Shown: one piece after another, positions 1 through 5,844 of the stretch
Layout: each line of letters begins with the position of its first letter
Numbering within the stretch: position 1 is the first letter of the stretch
From: Fimbriiglobus sp.
GTDB taxonomy: Bacteria > Planctomycetota > Planctomycetia > Gemmatales > Gemmataceae
NCBI GenBank assembly: GCA_025352585.1
Contig: JANXTD010000277.1
Span: forward strand, 1-7,183
Length of the DNA stretch: 7,183 bases
Direction of reading: 5' to 3'
Made by a program: the position numbers and the translations under genes
Notes under the pieces: generated by a model
What the model was told of the DNA's origin: nothing
What the model saw: the letters and a program-made list of their open reading frames with translations, nothing else
Database searches by the model: none

Positions 1-104
1 CATCGGTCGTGGGTGGTGACGGCCTTGTCTTCCCCCACGGGCGTCGTCCACCGGGATTTGCTCCAGTCGCTCGCGCGTCCGGCTAACAAGAGGCTAACCA
101 GAGC
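1..104 (-). other. Gene-free end of window; possible start of a downstream gene
   Basis: No gene can be called here. On the minus strand, directly after the TAG stop of the large amidohydrolase (107-105), the same frame stays open to the window edge. It begins with a short hydrophobic stretch (ALVSLLLAG) and continues with GC3-rich codons. There is no ATG, only TTG (89-87) or CTG (101-99), so this could be the signal peptide of a next gene in the same operon, or a chance opening in GC-rich DNA. The heptamer GGCTAAC occurs twice on the plus strand (81-87 and 93-99). No terminator hairpin is visible after the amidohydrolase stop. Confidence 0.2.
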
Positions 105-3100
105 CTACCGCTCTCCCGCCGGCAACTGCACTTCGGTCAGCCGCTTGCGGTAGCGGTCGTAGAGCTTCGTCTGCTTGCTCGTCGGCTCGTAGCCGCGGCC
201 GTCGATCACGACCCCGAGCACCTGCGTCGAGTGCTGCAAGATGTCGCCGTTGGTAATCACAATATTCGCCGTGTAGCCTGGCTTCAGGTCGCCGAGGCGG
301 TCATCGACGCCCAGGATTTGCGCGGCGTTCACCGTGACCGCCTTCAAGCCCTCGTCGGCCGGCAGGCCGTAGGCGACGGCCATCGCCGCCTCGTACGGCA
401 GGTTGCGGGCGTTGCTCGACCCGGCGCTGCGGATGCAGAACCGCACCCCCGCCTCGTGCAGCTTCGCAGCCGCGGCGTACGGGGCGTCGAAGCGGTCGCC
501 GGCGTCTTGTGGCAGGGCCAGGACCGGCCCGAGGATCACCGGCACGTCGCGCCGCTTCAACTCGCCGGCCAGCTTCCACGCCTCGGTGCCGCCGCTCAGG
601 ATCAGCTTCACCTTCAACTCGTCGGCGAGTTTGAGCACCGCGCGGATCTCGGCGACGCGGTTGGCCTCGATCACCACCGGCTTCTCGCCGCGGGCGTAGG
701 GGCCGACGGCCTCCAGGCGCGGGTCGAGCGGGGCGTCGGGGTTGGCGGCGCGGCCGGCGGCGTAGCGGCGGGCCTGCTCGAAGAGTTCGCGCACCTTGCG
801 CAACTTGTCGTCGCGCTTGCGGCGCTCGGCGGCGTTCGCGGCGGCCGGCCAGTTGGACGTGCCGAAGCGCTCGAACGGCTCCGTCGGGAACTCGACGTGC
901 AGGGAGAGCGGGTCGACCACGACCATCTCCGCCGGCACCCAGCCGGCCAGGTTGATGAGCGCCCCTTGCCCCGCGACCGTCGAGCCGGTCGGCCGGGTGA
1001 CGACCGTGGTCACGCCGTTGGCCCGCGTCACCGGGATCAGCTCGGAGTCGGGGTTGATCGCGGTCGCGGCCCGCAAGTCGGGCTGGAAGTCGCCGCCGTC
1101 CTTGAAGTCAACCGTCTCGCGCGCCGAGGCGATCTCGACCAGCCCCAGCACCGTGCCGGCGTCGATCAGGCCGGGGTAGACGTGCAGCCCGCTGGCGTCG
1201 ATCTTCACGTCGCCGGGGTTCAGCTCGCGCTCCTGCGCCGACGCCAACCCGATCTCGGTGACGACGCGGCCGCGGTAGACGACCGTGCCGACGAACGGCG
1301 GCTTGCCGGGCAGGTGGATCGTCGGGAAGCTCAGTACCACCGCCCCGCGCGGCCGCTCCGGCAGCGGCGCGAACTTCGCCGGCGTCGGGTCGCCCGGCGG
1401 GGCCGCGGCGAGCTTCGACGGCGTGAACTTGGCCGCGTGCTGGAAGACCACTTCGCCTTCGACCAGCGTCATCTCGCAGCGGCTATAGGCGTTCAACGGG
1501 TGGCCGTTGTAGACCGCCAGGTCGGCGTCCTTGCCGACTTCGATCGTGCCGATTCGCGCCCCCAGCCCGAGCTGCTCCGCGGCGTTGCGGGTGATGCTCC
1601 GCAGCGCCTCGTCGTGGGTCAGGCCGCCGTACTTGACCAGCTTGGCCGCCTCGGTCGGCAGGTGGCGCATCAACTCGTTGTCGTCGGACTTCAGGCAGAC
1701 ACTCGCGCCGGCGTCTTGCAGCAGTTTGGCCGCGTAGGGGATGGCGTCGAACGCCTCGACCTTGTACGCCCACCAGTCGCTGAACAGGCTCACGCTGGCC
1801 CCGTGCGCCGCGATCTCCGGCGCGACCTTGTAGCCTTCGAGAACATGCTGTAACGACTGGACTTTAAACTTGTAGCGGTCGGCGACGCGCAGCAACATTA
1901 AGATTTCGTCGCTGCGGTAGCAGTGGCAGTGCATCTTCAAGTCGCCCGAAAGCACGTCGGCCAGGGCTTCGAGGCGCAAGTCGCGGCGCGGCTCCGGCGT
2001 GGCCTTGTCGGCGGCGTACTGGTCGTGCGCCTTGCGGTACGCCTGGGCCTCGCTGAACGCCCGCACCAGCACCGCCTCGACGCCGGGGCGGCTGTTGGGG
2101 AAGCGGCCGTCGGTGCGCTTGACGTTCTCGCCGAGGGCGAACTTCACCCCGCGCGGCCCCGACGTGACGAGCATCTCCTTCGCCGGCCGGCCGACCTTCA
2201 TCTTGATCACCGCGTCCTGACCGCCGACGACGTTGGCGCTGCCGTGCAGCAGCCGGGCCGTCGTGACGCCGCCGGCCGCGGCGCGGTAGATTTGCGGGTC
2301 TTCCGAGTCGAGGGCGTCGCGTACCCGGACCTCGGGGACGACCGACAGCGACGCCTCGTTGACGCCGCCGCTGATGCCGAAGTGCGAGTGCGTATCGACG
2401 ACCCCCGGCATGACGAACATCCCCGTGGCGTCAATGACCTTCACGCCAGCCGGCGCAGCCATATCGGGGCCGACGGCGCGAATCTTGCCGCCGCGCACCA
2501 GGATGTCGGCGCGGGGGAAGTCCTTGCCGGTCGCGGTCAGCACGGTCGCATTGCGAAGGAGAACGTCGCCGCCCGTCTGGAGCGTTGGCAGACGGTCGGC
2601 CTCCGTCTCGGTGCTGAGCCGCTCCACCGCCTCCAAGGCCGGGGCAAGCGCCCGCACCGCGTCGCCGGCGACGGGGCGTGACGGCTTCTCCGGCTTCGGC
2701 GCGGCCGGTTTCGGCTCGGCGGGCGTCTTCGGTTCGGCCGGCGGGGCGTCGCCGCGGCCGCGTCGAACAGGGGCGTCGGCGGCTTCCGGCGGCGGGGCGT
2801 TGGGGTCGAGGCGGACGCCGTCGGCGAAGACGAACTTGACCTTCGTCGCCGCGGCCAGGAAGTCGCCGTCGGTCACCGCCAGGTGCGCGGCCCGCCCCAC
2901 GGCGACGCGGCCGAGTTGCGCCGGGACGCCTAGGAGTTCCGCCGCCGTGGTCGTGAGCGCCGCCAGTGCCGCGTCGGCCGGCAACCCCGCCTCGACGGCC
3001 CGGCGCAAGTTGGCGCGGAACTTGTCGCCCGGCTTGTCGCCGGTGACCCCCGCGGTCGAGAAGGCGAAGCGGACGCCGGCCTTGTGCAGCGCCGCCGCGC

Positions 3101-4100
3101 CGGCCACGTCGAGTTGCCGAAGCCGCTCGCGGTCCTCGCGGACACGGATCGGGCTGTCAACGTCGCGCTCGCCGGCCTCGGGGAAGTCGAGCCGCAAGAT
3201 CACCGGCACCCCCGCCGCCTTGAGCCGGTCGGCGACCTTCCACGCGGAGCGGCCGCCGACGATCAGCGGCTTCAACTTGAACTCCTCGGCGAAGTCGAGG
3301 GCGCGGTGAATCTGGTCGGCCGTGTCGGCGTCGAAGGCGACCGGCACGCGGCCGTCGAGGCAAGTCTTGAGGGCGTCGAGCGCCGGGTCGGCCGCGGGCC
3401 GCCGGCCGACGCTCCCGCCCGCCTCGAACGCCGCCGCCCGCCGCGCGGCCCAGCCGGCGTCGAGGAACGCCTGCCGGCAGTGGGCGACAGTGCCCATCAG
3501 CGCGATGGGGTAGTCGCCGCCGAAGAGTTGCCGCAACGCCGCGTGCTGGGCGACCGGGGCACGCAACACGGCGTCGCGCGGCACCGAGCCGCTGAGGCTC
3601 ATGAGCGCACTGGTGCCGTTGAGGTAGCCGCCCTCGGGGGTGACGAGTTGGGCGGTGAACCCGGCCTTGCGCCAGGCCGTGACGGCCTCCTCGTCGGCCT
3701 TGAGCGCGGCCCGCACGGCGAACTCGGGCGTCATCCCCTTGCGGTGGTCGGGCTTGCTCGCCGCGAGCGGGCCGGACGCCAGGTCCTCCGGGGCCGGCGG
3801 CCCGCCCTCGGAGCGCCGCAGCGCCGCGTCGTAACCGCGCGGGCTGCCGGCATCGACGAACCCGGCGTACACCGTCAAGCCCTTGCCGTCGATCACGAGC
3901 GCGTCCGGCGGCACCGCCACGTCCGGCCCGACGGCGGTGATCACGCCGTCCCGCACGACGACGGTCGCCTTGACGAGCACCTCCCCCGGCGCGACGACGA
4001 CCCGCGCCCCCGTGACGGCGTGGCACCCGGCCGGCCGCTGGGCGGACGCGGGAGGGACAAGCAACAGCGCGGCGAGCAAGCCGAGGGTGAGCCGGGGCAT
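105..4100 (-). CDS. Secreted triple-unit amidohydrolase-superfamily protein, only the middle unit with metal ligands
   Basis: The product is 1331 residues, predicted to be exported and then to hydrolyse a cyclic amide or peptide-like substrate; the substrate is unknown. I chose ATG 4100-4098 over the upstream TTG (4169) because it starts directly with a signal peptide (MPRLTLGLLAALLL..., likely cleavage ASA|Q after residue 20). Unit 1 (about 27-432) has the amidohydrolase beta-sandwich and barrel layout but reads VDAGSP where HxH should be. A Pro/Lys/Glu-rich linker (about 433-477) follows. Unit 2 (about 510-888) has the imidazolonepropionase-like set: HSH (571-573), the K653 region (KFALGENVKR, probably carboxylated or structural lysine), H724/H726, H752 and D806/D807. 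Unit 3 (about 917-1307) again lacks HxH (IDAGTV). Units 1 and 3 resemble each other (GGxxAWKxAxxLK..VPVIL, LHxAGVRF, GLPAD). Single-unit relatives are about 400-450 residues. No clear Shine-Dalgarno precedes the start. The fold is certain, the reaction is not. Confidence 0.93.
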   Translation of the reverse strand: MPRLTLGLLAALLLVPPASAQRPAGCHAVTGARVVVAPGEVLVKATVVVRDGVITAVGPDVAVPPDALVIDGKGLTVYAGFVDAGSPRGYDAALRRSEGGPPAPEDLASGPLAASKPDHRKGMTPEFAVRAALKADEEAVTAWRKAGFTAQLVTPEGGYLNGTSALMSLSGSVPRDAVLRAPVAQHAALRQLFGGDYPIALMGTVAHCRQAFLDAGWAARRAAAFEAGGSVGRRPAADPALDALKTCLDGRVPVAFDADTADQIHRALDFAEEFKLKPLIVGGRSAWKVADRLKAAGVPVILRLDFPEAGERDVDSPIRVREDRERLRQLDVAGAAALHKAGVRFAFSTAGVTGDKPGDKFRANLRRAVEAGLPADAALAALTTTAAELLGVPAQLGRVAVGRAAHLAVTDGDFLAAATKVKFVFADGVRLDPNAPPPEAADAPVRRGRGDAPPAEPKTPAEPKPAAPKPEKPSRPVAGDAVRALAPALEAVERLSTETEADRLPTLQTGGDVLLRNATVLTATGKDFPRADILVRGGKIRAVGPDMAAPAGVKVIDATGMFVMPGVVDTHSHFGISGGVNEASLSVVPEVRVRDALDSEDPQIYRAAAGGVTTARLLHGSANVVGGQDAVIKMKVGRPAKEMLVTSGPRGVKFALGENVKRTDGRFPNSRPGVEAVLVRAFSEAQAYRKAHDQYAADKATPEPRRDLRLEALADVLSGDLKMHCHCYRSDEILMLLRVADRYKFKVQSLQHVLEGYKVAPEIAAHGASVSLFSDWWAYKVEAFDAIPYAAKLLQDAGASVCLKSDDNELMRHLPTEAAKLVKYGGLTHDEALRSITRNAAEQLGLGARIGTIEVGKDADLAVYNGHPLNAYSRCEMTLVEGEVVFQHAAKFTPSKLAAAPPGDPTPAKFAPLPERPRGAVVLSFPTIHLPGKPPFVGTVVYRGRVVTEIGLASAQERELNPGDVKIDASGLHVYPGLIDAGTVLGLVEIASARETVDFKDGGDFQPDLRAATAINPDSELIPVTRANGVTTVVTRPTGSTVAGQGALINLAGWVPAEMVVVDPLSLHVEFPTEPFERFGTSNWPAAANAAERRKRDDKLRKVRELFEQARRYAAGRAANPDAPLDPRLEAVGPYARGEKPVVIEANRVAEIRAVLKLADELKVKLILSGGTEAWKLAGELKRRDVPVILGPVLALPQDAGDRFDAPYAAAAKLHEAGVRFCIRSAGSSNARNLPYEAAMAVAYGLPADEGLKAVTVNAAQILGVDDRLGDLKPGYTANIVITNGDILQHSTQVLGVVIDGRGYEPTSKQTKLYDRYRKRLTEVQLPAGER

Positions 4101-4293
4101 GGCACGATCCAGAGGAGACGTGGTTGGCGGTCCAGGGCGCGGGGGGGAGGTGAGGCCGCGTACCGGCAAGTTATAGCGACTGGGGGCTTTCGGCGAGCCA
4201 AGAGCGTGATCGCCTGGAGGCCTTCGCTACAATTGCTGGCGAAGACCTCCGGCGGCTGACGGTCCTTGCTCGCCAAGAATTCGAGACACACCG
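4101..4293. promoter_or_regulatory. Divergent intergenic region with candidate promoters
   Basis: This 193-bp gap separates the divergently transcribed amidohydrolase and cell-wall amidase genes, so it should hold both promoters. On the plus strand TACAAT (4228-4233) is a good -10 candidate, 60 bp before the amidase ATG, but no convincing -35 lies 16-18 bp upstream. On the minus strand TATAAC (4175-4170) is a -10 candidate, with TTGGCT (4201-4196) at a long spacing of 20. Neither start codon has a clear Shine-Dalgarno site. The assignments rest on hexamer matches only, and sigma-factor preferences in this organism are unknown. Confidence 0.35.
4216..4250. repeat. 12-bp inverted repeat flanking the candidate -10 box
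   Basis: The left arm GGAGGCCTTCGC (4216-4227) and right arm GCGAAGACCTCC (4239-4250) are complementary at 11 of 12 positions. The 11-nt spacer contains TACAAT and the palindrome CAATTG (4230-4235). Two further outward pairs can form (T4215-G4251, C4214-G4252). It could be an operator dyad over the amidase promoter or an RNA hairpin. There is no T tract after it, so a terminator is unlikely. Confidence 0.5.
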
Positions 4294-4800
4294 ATGACGC
4301 GCCGACTCCTGCTGACGCTGCTCACCCTCGCCGCGGCGTGGTCATCGATCGGCCGCGGCGCGGACGACCTGCCGCTCGCCGGGGCCGTGGTTGTTGTTGA
4401 TCCGGGGCACGGCGGGCAGGCGTACTCGAAGAGCTACTCCGGCGGCACCCGCGGTGTTGTGTCGAAGCAGACCGAGAGTGCCCTGAACTTGCGCGTCGGC
4501 CTGGAACTCGCCGCGCTGTTGCGCGAGCGCGGCGCGACGGTGCACCTGACCCGCGAGGCCGACCACCGGCTGAGCCGCGAGGGGTCGAGCAACACCGACG
4601 AGCTGCACGCCCGCATCGACTTCTTCGAGTACCACAACTGCCACTTCTTCGTGTCGGTCCACCACAACGCCGGGCCGGCGACCGCGACCGGGCACACGGC
4701 CCTGTACAAGCACAACGCGGCCGACGACACGCTGTACGAGGCGATCGCCCGGCACGTCAACGACGCGCTCGAGGGGGCAGTGCCGGGGCCGAAGTTTTGA
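4294..4800 (+). CDS. N-acetylmuramoyl-L-alanine amidase, N-terminal part (frame broken at its end)
   Basis: This part encodes the first 168 residues of an Amidase_3-family enzyme that cleaves the bond between N-acetylmuramic acid and L-alanine in peptidoglycan. A signal peptide is likely (MTRRLLLTLLTLAAAW, cleavage near residue 23), which places the enzyme outside the cytoplasmic membrane. Zinc ligands are visible: H39 in DPGHGG, E61 in KQTESALNL and H123 in SVHHNA. The frame ends at TGA 4798-4800, just after GPKF, before the catalytic glutamate that the family needs. That residue lies in the next open frame (4797-5348), whose sequence continues the domain without a gap. So the 168-residue product alone should be inactive. 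The intact gene was probably 4294-5348, about 351 residues. The break may be a sequencing error, a real mutation, or, less likely, recoding. Confidence 0.82.
   Translation: MTRRLLLTLLTLAAAWSSIGRGADDLPLAGAVVVVDPGHGGQAYSKSYSGGTRGVVSKQTESALNLRVGLELAALLRERGATVHLTREADHRLSREGSSNTDELHARIDFFEYHNCHFFVSVHHNAGPATATGHTALYKHNAADDTLYEAIARHVNDALEGAVPGPKF
4795..4800 (+). other. Frame break (one base missing) in the T run of the amidase gene
   Basis: The run TTTT (4795-4798) is followed by GA, creating TGA at 4798-4800. One additional T would read Phe-Leu-Lys-Leu straight into the downstream frame and join the two halves of the Amidase_3 domain. The site is a poor -1 slippery sequence: the P-site codon TTT would have to re-pair on GTT. 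A homopolymer indel, in the assembly or in the genome, is therefore the simpler reading. The TTGA overlap would also allow stop/restart coupling at TTG 4797. Confidence 0.65.
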
Positions 4801-5348
4801 AGCTGATCAAGGGCAGCTACCACATCCTGCGCGAGACGCCGATCCCCGGCACGATCGCCGAGTCGGGCTTCCAGACGAGCCGCGCCTTCGACGACCTGTC
4901 GGCCCGCCCCGAGTACCCCAAAGTCGAAGCCGCCGCACTCGCCAAGGGGGCCGCGGCGTACTGGGCCGCCCACAAGCCGGCCCTCGTGGCCCTACGCGAC
5001 CAGTTGGCCAAGGCCCGCGCCGACAAGCCGCGCGACCCCAAGACGTACACCGCCGTGGCCCTGAACCCTGACCTCCAAAAGCGCGCGGCCGAGCTGCTCG
5101 CCAAGGTCGCCCCCGCCGGCCGCTACGAGGCCGCGAAGGCCGACGAGTACGTCGAGGCGTTCCGCAAGGCGACCGTCAAACCCGGTGCGGCGTTCACGGT
5201 CGTGGCGCGAACGTCCGCCGAGGGCGTCATGACGCTGACGGGCGACGTGTCCGACCGAGCCGACCACGACCGGCTCATCGACCTGCTGGTGTCGATGAAG
5301 CTGTACCGAATCGTCAACGAGGTGCAGTTGCCGAAGCCGGCGAAGTGA
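4797..5348 (+). CDS. N-acetylmuramoyl-L-alanine amidase, C-terminal part with BON-like tail
   Basis: This open frame has 183 residues from a TTG that overlaps the previous stop, and has no signal peptide of its own. Residues 1-55 complete the Amidase_3 fold: KGSYHILRETPIP is the usual strand before the catalytic loop, and ESGF holds the catalytic Glu (E22, codon 4860-4862), followed by the Asp and Tyr region and the terminal helix (ALAKGAAAYW). Residues about 60-110 are helical and charged with no family I recognise. Residues about 140-180 (GVMTLTGDVSD.....LIDLLVSMKLYRIVNEVQL) match the pattern of a BON domain, a small alpha/beta module found in periplasmic and envelope proteins. The start is almost surely not a true initiation site; this is the second half of the gene beginning at 4294. 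As a separate protein it would lack all zinc ligands. Confidence 0.72.
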   Translation: MKLIKGSYHILRETPIPGTIAESGFQTSRAFDDLSARPEYPKVEAAALAKGAAAYWAAHKPALVALRDQLAKARADKPRDPKTYTAVALNPDLQKRAAELLAKVAPAGRYEAAKADEYVEAFRKATVKPGAAFTVVARTSAEGVMTLTGDVSDRADHDRLIDLLVSMKLYRIVNEVQLPKPAK

Positions 5349-5394
5349 CGCGGAATTCGCGAACCCGCCGGCCGGCCGCCGCGTCAATGGTGGC

Positions 5395-5533
5395 GTCGGA
5401 GGGTGGTGCAGATTTGGGATACTTATTGATCTGGAGGGCCGCGGGTTCGATCCCCGCCCGCTCGGGCAACTGGGCGGTAGCTCAGTGGCAGAGCGCCAGA
5501 ATAGCGCCTTGATCGACAACTTCCCCCTTCGGC
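5395..5533 (+). ncRNA. Y RNA-like (Yrl) RNA, copy 1, with permuted tRNA-like domain
   Basis: I read this as a Y RNA partner for the Rsr protein encoded downstream. The ends pair over 9 bp (5395-5403 with 5525-5533, two wobbles). Inside is a tRNA fold in permuted order: anticodon-stem 3' strand TCTGG (5430-5434), T stem GCGGG/CCCGC with canonical loop TTCGATC (5441-5457), acceptor 3' strand CCGCTCG (5458-5464), a G-C pair closing a GCAA tetraloop (5466-5469), acceptor 5' strand TGGGCGG (5471-5477), D arm GCTC-AGTGGCA-GAGC (5480-5494), and anticodon-stem 5' strand CCAGA (5496-5500). All stems pair fully, acceptor positions 1 and 3 as wobbles. With a sealed acceptor, no CCA end and no closed anticodon loop, it is a mimic rather than a decoding tRNA. 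TTTT follows the outer stem (5535-5538). The strand is fixed by GGTAGCTCAG and GGTTCGA. Exact RNA ends are unknown. Confidence 0.8.
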
Positions 5534-5558
5534 ATTTTGTGACACGACGTTGAACCCA

Positions 5559-5697
5559 CCGGCGGGTGGTGCAGGCAAGGGATCCTTATTCACGGTGGAG
5601 GTCGCGGGTGCGAAGCCCGCCCGTCGGGGCGACCCGGCGGTAGCTCAGGAGTAGAGCACCACCCCAAGCGCCCTTGTCGATAACTTCCCCCGCCGGC
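5559..5697 (+). ncRNA. Y RNA-like (Yrl) RNA, copy 2, with permuted tRNA-like domain
   Basis: This is a second, diverged copy offset by about 164 bp from the first. The ends pair over 8 bp (5559-5566 with 5689-5696), all Watson-Crick. The permuted tRNA-like part has anticodon stem GGTGG (5594-5598) with CCACC (5659-5663), T stem GCGGG/CCCGC (5604-5608, 5616-5620), acceptor CCGTCGG (5621-5627) with CCGGCGG (5634-5640, one wobble), a GCGA tetraloop (5629-5632) closed by G-C, and a D arm (5643-5657). Stems differ from copy 1 but pairing is kept. Shared blocks are TGGTGCAG, GGGAT.CTTATT, GGTAGCTCAG, AGCGCC and AACTTCCCCC. Its T loop is TGCGAAG instead of TTCGATC, and its D-loop GG is shifted. A T-rich tract follows (5698-5710). 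Only 25 bp separate the copies, so co-transcription and processing is plausible. Salmonella YrlA and YrlB are a precedent for paired Y RNAs. Confidence 0.78.
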
Positions 5698-5844
5698 TTT
5701 AGTTTCGTTTTCGCTCGACGCGCGCCGTTAAAACGCCGGTGTCGGGTTCCGGGTGTGGGGTTTCGCAACCCACGGCACCCGCCCCCACACTCTGCGATAC
5801 CCCATCACCGACACCCGACACCCGATCTGCGAAGGCGACTTCCC
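5698..5844. repeat. Intergenic region before rsr with nested inverted repeats
   Basis: This gap holds the leader of the TROVE gene. Nested dyads are visible. The outer arms are GGTGTCGGGT (5738-5747) and ACCCGACACC (5813-5822), 10 bp perfect. The inner arms are GTGTGGGG (5753-5760) and CCCCACAC (5783-5790), 8 bp perfect. A small hairpin GGGTT-TCGC-AACCC lies at 5758-5771 and competes with the inner arm. ACACCCG is repeated in tandem (5811-5824). This may be a dispersed repeat unit or a structured 5' leader. No convincing promoter is visible, so rsr could be read from the Y RNA promoter. Confidence 0.55.

Noticed and set aside
231..1853. 540-residue plus-strand open frame
   Set aside because: It lies antisense inside the amidohydrolase gene, has low-complexity Arg/Ala/Val/Gly-rich sequence with no motif, and is a by-product of GC-rich codon usage.
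3084..4259. 391-residue plus-strand open frame opposite the amidohydrolase start
   Set aside because: Arg/Gly/Ala-rich shadow with no recognisable domain; the minus-strand frame here has a clean signal peptide and family motifs.
4790..4803. Programmed -1 ribosomal frameshift in the amidase
   Set aside because: No XXXYYYZ heptamer in the correct phase and no evident downstream stimulatory structure; a homopolymer indel is simpler.
5471..5627. An ordinary intron-containing tRNA built from the 5' half of copy 1 and the 3' half of copy 2
   Set aside because: This pairing leaves mismatches in the acceptor stem (a G-G at the second pair) and two in the anticodon stem, whereas each half pairs fully with the partner in its own copy in permuted order.
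5395..5697. Functional permuted tRNA genes or a permuted group I/II intron-exon arrangement
   Set aside because: The acceptor ends are joined by a six-base GNRA-capped turn with no CCA, the flanks are too short for a self-splicing intron, no group I or II core motifs were seen, and the neighbouring Ro60 gene explains the structure as Y RNA.
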